From: Lingula anatina
Taxonomy: Eukaryota > Brachiopoda > Lingulata > Lingulida > Lingulidae
Direction of reading: 5' to 3'
DNA length: 64,000 bases
NCBI RefSeq assembly: GCF_001039355.2
Contig: NW_019775627.1
Location: forward strand, 103,224-167,223
The notes under the pieces are model-generated. The model saw nothing but the letters and a program-made list of their open reading frames with translations, was not told the origin of the DNA and searched no databases. This document shows, piece after piece, positions 1-15,000 of the stretch. How positions within the stretch are numbered: the stretch's first letter is position 1; the number at the start of each line of letters is the position of its first letter. The translations under genes were made by a program, and so were the position numbers.

Positions 1-149
1 AGTGAAAAAACAGCATAACTTCCCTAAAAGTGACCCGATCATGCTGATTTTCGAACTTGACCTGCGTATTATGAATATTCATTAGTTCTGTAAGTTTCAA
101 GCCAAAAGAAAAAACAGTTTTCCACTTATCGTGTTATCGGTAAAAGTGC

Positions 150-181
<32 letters not shown>

Positions 182-528
182 AGACGCAGATGATGGCTAT
201 ATGTACAGACACATCTGTGTCTGTACATAATAAAAGTAAGTCATAAAACCCATGTCTCTTTTAAAAACACAAGTGTCAAGAACAAGATGGTTGACACTGA
301 CACGGCACTAGTTAGTGAACTGGTGTATGTTTGAACGAAGTGGTTTTTCTGCATGGATACTTACTGTCAGACTCTGTAGGGTTTAAAGGATCAAATGCAT
401 CAATACTACATTGCAGAATACAATGAAAACCAAGTTCATTTGGACGTCAAAATCTTGTGTAGCCCTCGGACGTTTCCGCGCGCATCCAAATTTGCCTCGC
501 TTTGAATGTAGGTCATATTGTTGGAGGA
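1..528. other. Upstream flank of PPIE with repeat fragments
   Basis: There is no gene here apart from the start of PPIE at its right edge. It holds a short GC-rich tandem repeat (unit CGACGGCGA, about 3.4 copies, 151-181) followed directly by a hairpin-forming palindrome at about 200-227. The same palindrome, in the opposite orientation and with the same flanking bases, recurs at 59058-59086. The last 150 bases are probably the PPIE promoter and 5' UTR. I see no TATA box. Confidence 0.6.
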
Positions 529-3525
529 ATGGCGAGCAACAAACGGATAGTTTACGTCGGTAAGGCTTTCACTTAATTGAAGGAGATTAACTCCCTATAT
601 TATAAATGTTTAAAGTAGCTTTTATGCCAGAGCGAAACCATGCAACTTATGTATGGTGGGATTTTACTAAAACAAGAAAAACACTTTTGAGAAAACCGTG
701 CATGAAATGTTGAAATTGACAAGTTGGTTGAGATAAATTTCATTCTTTCAGCACAACACGTGTTTTGATTGTAACAGAGATCTAGTTTCTTCTTGAACAT
801 ATACTTAGTGTTTAAACGCTCTCAAGGCACGTGAAGTCCGTCTAATGAAAAAAGTAATAGTACGACCAGATATGCTGCACAGTTTATAGTTAACTTGATG
901 AAGCCGGCCGGTGTGTGTTTGGGGGGCTTAATTGATCTTGTCACATTCATGTTCATGTCAACGCTATGATACGTTATAATATTCTCTCATCTTTAAATTA
1001 AAGGTGGTCTTGCAGAGGAGGTGGATGAGAAGATTCTCCATGCTGCTTTCATCCCATTTGGTGATATTGTAGATATAAACATCCCATTGGACTATGAGAC
1101 GGGTAAGGAGTAGAGAACTAGAAAGGGGGGAGGGGGGGGGGGCACGCCAGGTTGTCTGCCACTTTGATCAGTTGATGTATATAAACCCCATAGAAAATAA
1201 CTTTTATAATTGCCAATGATTTGAATATTGAAGAATTATGGATGAATTAGTAAATAAATAACTGTGTACTTATATAACCTATCAGGCTATATGAGACTCA
1301 TCAATTACAAACTTTTGTGTTTGGTAGTACAGGTTGAATTCTCTAGCTTAGTAATGTCATTTTATTCTAAAATCTTCCAAAAGGCATGTCTTGTTGTTAA
1401 CCTTGTATGTGACATCAATGTCCCTCACAGGAACCCTTTTATATCAGACCCAAAGGCATAACTGTATGTAATGATACTGATGTTTTGTTTTCAGAGAAAC
1501 ACAGGGGTTTTGCTTTTGTTGAGTTTGAACTGGCTGAAGATGCAGCAGCTGCCATTGATAACATGGTGAGTGAAAGAGTAATATGTAATTTATTTTTTAT
1601 TTTAATATTTGGGCATATTGTTTCAGAGTCTAATATTTGTTTTATTTTTTTAAATTTTATGTTTTGGCACATTATTTCGATAAATTACAGTGATGGGGTA
1701 GCGCTAACACTCGCCAATTTAGCCAAATGCGAAAACTTGCTTAAATTGGCTAAAGAAAAAGGGCTTGATTTGACTTGTTTTAGTCAAATTATAACCATAT
1801 TGATAACAAATTGACAAAAAAGTGGTGATTTGGCTAAGAGAAAAAAATTGCTAGCGCTACCCCGCATTGCTACCCCAGCAGTGCGTTATCTACTCACAGA
1901 ACTTTGCACGTGTTTTAAGCAAAATCTATTTATAAGATAAAGTGAATTTTTAATTTCTATCCGGTAATGAAAATTTCCAATACCATATGGGAGGAATACT
2001 TCAGGTAGTTGTTTACACTGCATTGTTGTCTTGGAGATGGACAGAATTGTAATCGTATTATTTTTCATGTTGATCAGAATGATTCGGAGTTATTTGGGAG
2101 AACAGTGCGTACCAATCTGGCCAAGCCTATGAAGATTAAAGAGGGAGCCTCCAGAGCTGGTGAGTTCATTAACATCAAGGATTATACTATGGCTCCATTC
2201 AGAATAGGGGACTAACTAGTCCGAGGGTCAAATATGGCCAACCCAGTTGAATATATCCCCAAGGATATCTATTCAGTGTCTATTAGTGGATTAGACGGCA
2301 AGCTTTGTTGCGGGTCGCCATATTTGACCCTCTGTCTAGTTAGTACCCTATTCTGAATGGGGCCTATCACATTATTGGCATTTATTTTATTTTATTTTTC
2401 TTTTACTTTTCCAGTACAATTCTTGTCTTGTTTTTCTCGTCATCTTGCAAAGAATTTCATTTTGAAAGTAGCTGTTTTTTTGTACTATTGTTGAGCTTCT
2501 CTTTAATAGTTCCTATTGGCAACTTCAGTGTTATTGAAAATGAGCACACTAGCCGTAAACATTAAACAAAAAACCGTCTACATCAATTTTCCTACAGCAC
2601 CATGATGCCTGATAGAGTTTTGGTGTCTGTTTAGTTGTTTTGATGACACAATTTTTTTAAAAAGAAAATTGTAGTTTGTATTAAATTTGACCACATCTAA
2701 TATATGATGTGCTCTTCCAGTATGGTCGGAGGACTCCTGGCTCCAGGAACATGCTGGGGAGACACTGAGCAAGGGAGATAAGGAGAATGAGGAGGAGGCA
2801 AACAACAAGAGACCTGCTGAGGAAGCCGAGGATGTGAGTAGGAACTGAGTGAAAGGTCTAGAAATGACCAGATTTTAGAATAAAATGTTTCTTAAAAACA
2901 AAAACAAAATGATCAAAATAAAGAAGTGAATAAAGTTGAAATATTAAGTAGATTTTTTCACATTACATGAAATTTGAAGTATGTTAAAACTATTTCTTTT
3001 ATCCAAGCACTATCAGTCATTAAGAATCTTAGATATTTTCATATGGTTGATAACATGAAGGTTGTAGTATAAATATAAAGATACCCATTAAGTTGACATA
3101 TATGCCACCAGAGTGCAGCACCAGCCAAGAGGTCCAAATCCAATCCCCAGGTATATCTAGAAGTGAAGATTGGCAGTAAATCAGCCGGCAGAATTGTGAT
3201 ACAGCTGAGGGCAGACGTGGTACCAAAAACTGCAGGTATGTCCTTGTTTTGAAATTAGGAGTAGATTGGATTTCTTGGGTGTATATTATCATATACAACC
3301 AGTAGAGTACCTTGTATTTCCATGATTATTTGGGTTATCAGCTTTAATGAAAGATAGGCCCCTGTTGTGTTTTTGTTTTAAACTATTGTTTTTCTGTTTT
3401 CAGAAAACTTCAGATGTTTGTGCACACATGAGAAGGGCTTTGGTTACAAAGGCAGCATATTCCACAGAATAATCCCCCAATTTGTATCCTTTCCTTAACT
3501 GAGAGCCTGAAAGTTGCAAGCCATT

Positions 3526-3566
<41 letters not shown>

Positions 3567-4558
3567 GAGGGAGGGAGAGAGTTAATGATATGAAATATGC
3601 TGTAACAAAATAAGTTAAGAACAAGTATCGCCCAGTATTTTTGTGTTGTATTTTTAAAAACTTAACTCTGGCCCCCAGATGTGTCAAGGAGGCGACTTCA
3701 CCAACCACAACGGCACTGGAGGCAAGTCCATCTATGGAAAGAAATTTGAAGATGAAAATTTTGCTCTGAAACACACTGGTCCAGGTATTGATTTTATATG
3801 AATAAATCATTATTAGATTAATTGATGCAGATGTATGTTATCAGCACAAGACAAAACTGAGGTGGTTTCGTTCTTAAATTGTTGAATTAATATTGCCTCT
3901 AGGATTGAGAAAAATTTCAGTAAATATTACTGAAATCTACTTGGTGGTAGAAGTCTTTTATATTTCAATTTCTCATTTTATCAGTAGCATGGAAGTCAAA
4001 AATGTTTTGCCTTGTACAATAGTGTAACGACTTGTACAGTAGTGTAATGCTACTATATAAACAAATGTTTGATTTTCTGGAATAAAATTTTGAAATGAGT
4101 TTTATGTGGAGTGACCAATTTTGTTCCAGGAATCATGTCCATGGCCAACTCTGGTCCTAACACCAATGGTTCTCAGTTCTTCATCTGTACGGAGAGGACG
4201 GACTGGCTGGACGGGAAGCATGTCGTCTTTGGGCAGGTCATTGAGGGCATGGACGTCGTCAGAAAGATGGAGGTAAATTTTGCAACAAAATTCCAGCTAA
4301 GATTTATTGATGGAAACTAAATAAAGTGTGATTTTGAAAAGAAAAGGACAAGATAATTGTTAAAAGTATCTTTAAAACAAGAGATGAAGAGAATGTTGAA
4401 GCTGCTGGATGCTGCCTCTGTATCAGTAGGCCTTGGATGTGGAAGAAAGGTTTAACATAATATTCTTAATTAAAACTTCTGTTTTCCAGAGTGTTGGATC
4501 AAAAGATGGAAAAACGTTTCAAAAAGTTGTCATATCAGACTGTGGAGAATTAGTATGA
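529..4558 (+). CDS. PPIE: Peptidyl-prolyl cis-trans isomerase E (RRM-cyclophilin, Cyp33)
   Basis: Ten exons: 529-559, 1004-1102, 1495-1565, 2078-2159, 2721-2833, 3112-3235, 3404-3483, 3679-3784, 4130-4272, 4490-4558. All junctions are GT-AG with phase preserved, giving 305 aa (human PPIE is 301). An N-terminal RRM is clear: RNP2 RIVYVGGL near residue 6 and RNP1 RGFAFVEF near residue 46. A linker rich in Glu and Lys follows, then a full cyclophilin domain from about residue 140. It carries the active-site block [16 protein letters not shown], with the catalytic Arg, and the conserved GSQFFICT and [10 protein letters not shown] motifs. The protein ends CGELV, as in the family. The family is a nuclear spliceosome-associated prolyl isomerase that binds RNA and the MLL1 PHD finger. 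Introns 3 and 4 carry small transposons. The start is the first ATG in frame with the RRM. Confidence 0.95.
1695..1863. mobile_element. MITE family B, copy 1 (PPIE intron 3)
   Basis: An inverted-repeat element of about 169 bp. Its ends read GGGGTAGCGCTA and, on the other side, CTAGCGCTACCCC, followed inward on both sides by an AGCCAAAT block. A second copy lies at about 60788-60958. It has no coding capacity; it is probably a non-autonomous DNA transposon. Confidence 0.7.
2191..2364. mobile_element. MITE family A, copy 1 (PPIE intron 4)
   Basis: A 174-bp element with long terminal inverted repeats starting GGCYCCATTCAGAATAGGG and continuing through a GGGTCAAATATGGC block. It is flanked by TAT on both sides, a possible 3-bp target-site duplication. 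A close copy lies at 57505-57679, flanked by TTG on both sides. A 3-bp duplication would fit PIF/Harbinger-type non-autonomous elements. It has no ORF. Confidence 0.8.
3530..3563. repeat. (GA)n microsatellite in PPIE intron 7
   Basis: About 17 perfect GA units followed by a G-rich tail. It lies between PPIE exons 7 and 8. Confidence 0.95.
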
Positions 4559-5210
4559 CAGGGACATCAGTGAAAAAAATATTTTTCCAAAAAAAAATAC
4601 CTTCAAGGGTTCAGACTATCAGAAAACTTCATGCTAGGTGGTGTGAAATGGTGCCGGGCATCGGTAAGACATCTCCATGTCTGTTACCATCTTCTACTGG
4701 CACTGGACGTGAAGAAATGATTGCTCTGGACCTTAACAATGCAGATGACTAGTTGCCAACCATGGGGCCAAGCAGAAAAAGTGATATTCAGTGAAGCTCT
4801 TTTGCCACTACAACTGTTGACTCTGCTTGATGATACATGATAATGAATATTGCATGTAACACAGTTATGAGGTCCTAAAACATTCTTGGACCATGTGTCA
4901 ACTGTAGGAAGTCAGTTTTGCCAGGAGAAAGGAAGTACTAGTGGTAATCTTGAATGTTGTGTAAAAGGACTAAAAAGTCCAGATAAATGAATGGATTGAT
5001 AAACAGGGTATATGCAGAAGTACCTGAAGTTACTGTTCCGTGCTTAACTAGCATCTGCGGGTTACTTTTCTCTACAATCTTTGTCACAAGCAGAGAATTG
5101 GGATTTTATCGGGGAAGGATTGGGGCTCAGTTGTTCTTACACTAATGATGATCCAAATGCCAGAGAAGCTCTGATCGAACTAGCCATTTTAAAACATTTT
5201 CTGATATCAG

Positions 5211-5216
5211 AATAAA
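5211..5216 (+). promoter_or_regulatory. PPIE poly(A) signal
   Basis: AATAAA about 650 bp after the PPIE stop, followed by a T-rich stretch. It is the first canonical signal downstream of the gene. Confidence 0.7.
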
Positions 5217-5759
5217 GAACTTGAAATATTTTTGTACAGTTTTATTTATATGATATATAAAATAATTAGTAATAAAAATTAAAATAATGAAGTGAAAAAA
5301 TTGAGTGTTTTACAAAAGTAGTACACGACAAATTAGATTTTTCTATTGCCTGAAATAATTGTGTAAAAATCTCCAATAGACAATCCTAGCCGTCCAGCAG
5401 TACTTGATATAACCAATATAACCAATATACCTCGAATTTTCCTGACTTATTATCTGTCATAACAGAATACTTTTCTACATGACGTGTAATACAAGTTTTC
5501 ATTGATGCTGCTTCAGTTTTTGAACAACTCTTCCATACTGAAAACTAATCTTCCAAGTAGTACCAATCACTTTCAATAGTGGTAAAATTTTTGTTAAAAT
5601 TAAGAATTTCACAGTATTTCCTAGTCACAGAATTACAGCGAATTCATACATAACATTACTTACAATGTGCTTTCACATTTAATTCTCTTATACATACAGG
5701 CCACAACAATGCAGTCTCATAAAGCAGAAGAATCTTTCTCAGCACACTGACTTGGAAGT

Positions 5760-5765
5760 TTTATT
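5760..5765 (-). promoter_or_regulatory. ATG5 poly(A) signal
   Basis: AATAAA on the minus strand about 200 bp after the ATG5 stop codon. It is the first canonical signal in that direction. Confidence 0.6.
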
Positions 5766-5963
5766 GCACTTTTGCAGTCTCGTAGGCAGGTGGAGGTTTG
5801 AAAGAACCGTCCTTCTGGCTGGAAAAGTCAATAAATTTCAAAAAAATCAAATTTTAATCAAGGTTCAGGTTGGTTCAACTGCAATCCACTTCAGAAAAGC
5901 ACCCCTCCCTAATACTGATGGCTACAGGCCTGCTTTTATGTTTTTTTTTTTTTCTCCAGAGTT

Positions 5964-8525
<2,562 letters not shown>

Positions 8526-8665
8526 TACTGGGAAAATACAAGAGCACAACTCTTATTTGAAATGTAGAAAGGAGGGCAATACAAGTTTTTTAATCAAAAT
8601 TCGCAACATGTAAAATAGGTTATTCTATTTACTCTAATAAAATTATAGTTTCATTTGTTAATATG

Positions 8666-8715
<50 letters not shown>

Positions 8716-9915
8716 CTGTCTGTGTGTAATTAATCGGTACGATATTTCACATTCCTACTTGCCACCTTTCGTCTTTATCACAATCTGGCGTATGGAAGTA
8801 TCAATAATGAGTTGCATCTATATACTGTACCATGTATAAAACGTACGTAAGCAAAAGAAAAGAAACTAAAACCCGTGAGAAATTTTAGACGATACCTTTT
8901 CCCGAAATGAATCCAATCTCCTGTACAAAAGAACCACAAGATGAGCCAACGTTAATTGCGTTGGTAGCTAGGATTGTCTCAACTAACACAATGGTGTTGA
9001 TAATTATTTGAGAATCTAGTAGGTCTAAGGCGGAAGCAGGTTGTATCTTATATTAAAAAAAAAAAAAAAAAAAAAAACTTAAATAATTATCTGGCACACT
9101 CCTGCATAAATAACATGCAAAACAAGGGCAAATATCCTGAATTATAATTCCATTTTATTTCCTTTTTAACTGATGACATAAATATTATACTAGTATGATT
9201 TATAAATAAGTTATATGAAATTCAGAATTTTTACTTAACGGAAAAATGTGTTATCAACATTGTGGTTAAGGAAAACCAGGATTTCAGTGCAGGTGTGGTG
9301 GAGAGGGTGATTACCTCACATCAACCACTGAGTAACCTTCTCTGTATTCAGAGTATTTCATAGTAGCCACTCAACTGAAGGGAGTTTGACTAATCGCTGC
9401 AAACCTTCTCTGTCTCGCTATTAGGTGAAAAAATTAAGGCTTTTAAAAGGGTTTCACAATCTCTTTCTCAACACGGAAATTTGTCAGATGCAGACAAGCC
9501 AGATGTCAGTTTACACAGAAAGTTCAACATGTTGCAAGGTACTGTTATGTTCCTTCCACACTCTGTAGGGGCCACTGTGCCTCCTGGAGGTCCATACTTT
9601 GGAATTGTGTGCAGAGCTGTCACGTCACTTCTCAGCCAGTAATGTTTTGATATCTGTCACCAATATCACCAGGGTACACTGCAGCCAGAGCATGGCACCA
9701 TGTGTCATGTGGAGTGACACGTGTAAAGTGACAACTGAGTGAGGTAGAGTCATCACATGACATTTGTGCTGTATGTATAGATTAGCTTATCTGAGGTTCA
9801 CTGCACACTTGTGCAGTTGTTGGAAATAAAGTAACAGAAGTCTTCACTGGCTCCACTTTTTACCATATGTTACTTCTTGACTGAACTTTTTCTGGCAAAT
9901 GCCGTGACATGAAGT
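8526..9915. other. ATG5 5' flank and LYRM2 3' UTR
   Basis: No gene was recognised. The right part is the likely LYRM2 3' UTR on the minus strand, with a candidate AATAAA at 9154-9159 (reading TTTATT on the plus strand). A poly(A) run occupies about 9053-9077. The ATG5 promoter should lie in 8526-8900, but I see no distinctive motif. Confidence 0.55.
8664..8715. repeat. (AAT)n microsatellite
   Basis: About 17 AAT/ATA units just upstream of the ATG5 start, in its probable 5' flank. Confidence 0.95.
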
Positions 9916-10570
9916 TCACTTTGATACCTGAGACAATTTCAACATCCTCTCAAGTTCCTTCAGCTGCTTCTGAGCTTGGCTGATACACATCTTGATGGCT
10001 AGCTGTCAATTGAGAACAAAAATTTAATGTAAAAACCATTTGATTTTTGACAAAATTATATTTGCAAATAATGTAAAAGATGTATATTTTTACATATCAA
10101 ATGCAGTGTACAAGTTCTGTTCTACATGTACATATAAGCAGCCAACAACTTTTTTTCTCAACAATTTTATTTTAATTCACTTATTTTATTTTAATTTCTT
10201 TATTCATCTACAGTTTGTGTCTAATTTATTGCACAATGGCGTTTTTCAAAAATTACTTCATCTTCCAGTCCGATATTCTGTTTGAACCCAGTCCGCACCC
10301 AGGTCTGCAGCTCTGCTCTGTGACTCTTATCAGGCACACACTGCAGAGTGCGGCCAAACTGCCTGTACAGCTTCAACACCTCGGCACGCAGCAAGAACTG
10401 CGAAAGAAAAACGTGGATATCTGAACTTTTGCAGTCAATTTTAACAGTTCTACGTAATAGGTGCATCGTAACTCTTTGGATCATAAGAGGATAAAATTTA
10501 TAACAAAACTCGGAAAAATACTCACCCGGGAAAACGAAAGGGTTTTCTCCGGCAGCTTTGAAGCTACCAT
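9916..10570 (-). CDS. LYRM2: LYR motif-containing protein 2
   Basis: Three minus-strand exons: 10570-10526, 10397-10257, 10002-9916, all phase 0, giving 90 aa (human LYRM2 is 88). The start MVASKLPEKTLSF parallels the human N-terminus. The LYR motif appears as LKLYRQFGR near residue 26, followed by the conserved Phe-containing segment WVRTGFKQN. The C-terminal helix QAQKQLKELERML matches the family. LYR proteins are small mitochondrial helical proteins that bind acyl-carrier protein and assist respiratory-complex assembly; LYRM2 has been linked to complex I. An in-frame ATG further upstream (10681) would add 37 residues absent from the family, so I chose the internal start. Confidence 0.9.
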
Positions 10571-10868
10571 TCTCCAGCTAACATGCTTTGCAACTCTTTT
10601 GCATTTGGAGATTTTAACCTCCGATTTGGTTACTATCCACGCTTTAACCTCTTTTTGAGACCCAATCATACCTATTTTCATTGAATACGTTCTCTACTGA
10701 AAATGAGACCTATATGTGGAGGGTAGTAAACGGGAGCTGTGCTGCAAGGCGCTTTGCCAAACGAGAGAGATGACTGCGGAAGTGAAGTCAAACAATTTGT
10801 AAAGTAGCTGCAAACACCGCTTTTGTCATGTACACTTAGAATTATACACCCACGGGGGTTTATCCAAG
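10571..10868. promoter_or_regulatory. Bidirectional promoter between LYRM2 and PRR5
   Basis: The start codons of LYRM2 (minus) and PRR5 (plus) are 298 bp apart, so both 5' UTRs and core promoters must fit here. I see no TATA box. The head-to-head spacing is typical of shared promoters of housekeeping genes. Confidence 0.65.
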
Positions 10869-11996
10869 ATGAACAGGAATGTCTCATCAAGTTTGGGCGA
10901 GTTGTATCGTCGAGGCAGTCCTGGAGAGTTTCCGCCTTATTTTGTCCCCGCGATGATGACGCCTCCTCCAAGGAGCCCGACAAGGTCCTCTCTGCCTCAC
11001 GAGGGATTTGGCTCCAGAAATGAATACTGGAACAGGTACTCCAAATACGTGTGTCCGGGTAACTTAATATGTGCATTATTACACTTCATGAAATTTATTG
11101 TTTATTTATTATTGATTTATTTCCAATATTTATTGTTGTTGTTTTGTTTATTCAAATTATTGATTGATTTATGACATATTTTAAGGAGGTACTGTACTAG
11201 TAATGTTTTTGGTTTTGTTAGTTAAATAGGTAGGTAGGTATATGTAGTTTATTTGTTTGTCTATTTATAGCATTTTGCAAAAATAGTCATGCACAGATTT
11301 TGATAAAATTTTCAGGATGGGTCTCAAGTGGGCCAAGGAAGGTACATGTCACAGATATCATTTGCAAGCTGTGACCTGACCTACCTCTCTGAGTTTTTAT
11401 ATATATAATTATTTTTATCTATTAACTTATTTTGGGAGAAAGACTCACCATAAACAAATAGTAATGTTAGAGCACAAGTACTAGTCCTTTATTTTAACTG
11501 TTTACAAATGCCTGTTATCTGTGACCACTGTGAAGTCTGCATTTTATTGTACTTCCATTTGTATTTACTGTCAGTTTATATGTATATGTTGCTAACAGCA
11601 TGTATGGTATCAGTAGGCTATGACATTTTACAGGAAATTATTTTCAGCTCCAATTTCCTGCCATGAAATTGTTAGGTCTTATAATTTCCTTCTCATGCAG
11701 TAGAGATAATCCATAAATTGGTTTTCCAGGGTTCAATCAGCTATAGTGACAGTATTCCAACAGAAGAGAATAGATCCACTTGAGTTACCAGAAATCCTGG
11801 AAATAGTCAGGTATAATGGCCGGTAATGACTGGCATCACGTCGTCTGTAGTGGTTATTTCTTGTCTGGTTTCCTGTGTTTTAGTTCCAATGTATTTATTA
11901 CAGTGTTATGTTTTTTTTAAAAAAAGCTACATCTGTCTTTCTCAATATTGATTTTTAGGTTATACTGGCATCAGTCCTTATGTCCCCACATCTTAT

Positions 11997-12036
<40 letters not shown>

Positions 12037-15000
12037 CACTCCATATAAATTTATAAACTTAGAAAATAATCCCCAACCCCATCCCAGGTTATAGCTAAGA
12101 TCTAATATACCAAAGATTGGACACTCGGCAATTCTCCACGTTGAGTCAATTTCTATAAAATGGCAGCTGTTGTTACAGGCAGTGCGCTATTGGGTATTGC
12201 CTCCTCTGAATATAAAGTATTAAGACAACTACGAAATGTAAACAAACTGTACATCTTTAGAACTTTTTAATAAAAAACTCCACGTGTGCCATTGCTTATC
12301 CAATATGGCGGATCTACTTGACGACGATGTGGCGTCCTCGAGAATGCACGAGAAATCACGCTATTCGCTAAACACGGGTTAGGTACAATGGGGATTAAAA
12401 TTAAGCCCGGCTATCAAAACAACTTAAGGGGAACAATAGAGCAATGTTTACCTGTACGAACGTCTGGTCAAAAGGAAAATACCGCTGTCCAATCTTTCTG
12501 TTTATTAGATCTTAGGTTATAGTAATTGCATCACTCCCTACATTATAGCTGTACTAGTACCAACACATGTACTGTAATAACATACACTCCATATTTCTAA
12601 TCACATTCATGTTCTTTATTTTTAGAGACCTGGTCAAGTCTGATGTCGGGCCATTCATTTATGAATTTTACAGGGTATGTTTAAATGTTGCCCATTTATT
12701 GGAAGGGGGTAAATTCATTGCAGTTGTATTTTAAAGTTGCATAATTTTACAGTATAGCAAGAAAATGCTTTTGTTTGATTTATAAGTATTAGTAATGATA
12801 ATGTAGGAATTGTTTTATTCATTAAGCTAAATGTTTCAAATAATTCTGTATATTGCTCAGGTTCATCCAAATTCTTAAACTACACCAACTTCAATGTGGA
12901 TATGGCTTATGGCTGTGTTTTTTAACAATCAGACATTTCTCCTTGTAGGACCAGTTGTTGAAAAAGGGAATGGTGATATTAAGAGAAAAGATAAAACACT
13001 ACAGAGGTAATAATTTATTTAAATGTTTTGAAATCGTAAATCAGCAAGTGAAAAAATGTTGTTTTTTGAAAAATTAGAAAAGTAGTAAGGAAATTCAATA
13101 TAACTCTTTTCCCTAAATAACCAGTGAACTTGGTTAAAGTTCAGGTTCATAATATTGTTGAGGTGATGATACACTGCACTGCAAATTGTAGTCTGTACCA
13201 TGTATAGAAAACAAAAAATGTTTTTTGAACTTAGTAGTGAAAGTCATACGTTTGGCTGAAAAAAATGATATGCTAGTAGGTGTTGTTGTGTTTTGATTTG
13301 ACATATGATTGAATTGTTGTTTACTTGGTAGAGCTGCATGTGCATTAATTCCCTTAATTATGATAAGCCGATAAGGGAGCCGGATGTAGCATGTTTCTTA
13401 GAGGAGGGAAATATATTGTCTATGATATAATTCCCTGCTACAAGTTATGATATAAAAAGGCACATGTATTGCAAATTGATTCAATTTGATGAGTGATTTG
13501 TTACATGGTGCAATTTAATTCGAAGGCATCAATAGGTACGAACCATGTAGCTTAAACAAAGAATTACTAGCTTGAGGTGTGATATGTTTATTATAGAATG
13601 CTATGTTTTTTTTCCTAGACAAGGAGCTATTATACCACCTTGGAGAATTGTGGAACAAATTTTTCAGAGAGATTTTGCCCTTGATTCAGGCCATACTTCA
13701 GCCAATACAGGTAATATATAAAGTATGGCAAGTCGGAATGTTATAATGATTAATCATATTCTTATTACTGGTGCCTCATTAGCTACTTTTATTTTATATT
13801 TGCTTGCCTTGTGTTATTTTTTAAACTCTGTGTTACTATTAAACTGTAACATGATTAATTTTAATGAGTGGAAATGAAATTAATAGATTGTAGAGACAGC
13901 ACATGGAATTTTGGGTCTTGAAAAAATATTATACACCGTTTTTTCCTGGCATTTTCAACAATTTCATCATTGTAATGGATTGTCACTCTTTAGAATAATA
14001 ATTTTCGAACTCCAAAATACCATAGAGAGATATATTTATCAATTTTGCCTTTCTTTGGCTTGAGCCAAGGTAGAAATAAAAAGTGAAATTGAAACCACAG
14101 CTCAAAAACTGAATGTAATGTTGCGCAAAAAAGCAATAAACACGTGTAATTGTTTAGAAAAAAAGAGATTGGGACAATACAAAAAGAAATCCATTATATT
14201 GCTTCTATAGGGATTAAGTATAAGGTACACTGTACATTTTCTTTAAAAGTAAAGCTCCAAAACCCTCACACTACTGGAATCTAGGCGTATGTAAAAGTGA
14301 AGTGCTGTAAAATCTTAAAGCTAAAAACTTTGCTCCAAAGCATGCATTTTGAGTATCTTATTACCTCCAGCAGAGATAAGCTGGGGTTCAGACAGTTCGT
14401 ATGGAATGGAGTGGTCTGTCATGTGCCATGATATATTGCAGCACGTTTATGATTGGGCTAACCCACATGTATGCCTTAGTATGGAGTGTGGAGTCCTGTG
14501 TAGAAGTACTGAGGAATATAAATCATTTTGTCTTATATACTACAAACACACACATACACACACATGCACACATACATACTCACACTTACATATTGAATGT
14601 TGGTGTACAGTCATGTATGTAGTCATCGTTAATTCCAAAACTAATTACCCTAACCTCTGGGGAATGGAGGAAGTAAATAAATTATACATATGTATTGTCA
14701 TACATAGATGTGGTGAATATGCCCTTTTCATACACACACACACACACACACACATTAAGTAGCTGTATGTATTGTTGTATGATCACCTGATCCTCTTTGA
14801 TATCTGATACCTGTATACCAGGCACACCTGTACCACACCTGTATTACCAGTATACTCACACCTTTCCTAATTAACTACCTGGTGTGTGCAATCAACTGAA
14901 TTTTCCTTGTACTAATAGTTGTGGATGAAACGATGATATGTTGGTTTGATTATGGGAATTACACCTGCAGTCATTATTACAACATGACTTGGAGGAAATT

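Larger units (their letters stand above)
4559..5963. other. Convergent 3' UTRs of PPIE and ATG5
   Basis: The PPIE 3' UTR extends from the stop codon to the poly(A) signal at 5211-5216. The ATG5 3' UTR on the other strand runs from 5963 to its signal at 5760-5765. A 66-codon plus-strand reading frame right after the PPIE stop has biased composition and no recognisable motif; I treat it as UTR. A short exon-like minus-strand segment at about 5764-5830 is described in the findings. Confidence 0.7.

Noticed and set aside
4555-4752. 66-codon plus-strand frame right after the PPIE stop
   Set aside because: It overlaps the PPIE stop, sits in the 3' UTR before the poly(A) signal and has no motif.
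10481-10681. Longer N-terminus for LYRM2 starting at 10681
   Set aside because: It would add 37 residues not present in the family; the internal ATG at 10570 matches the human start.
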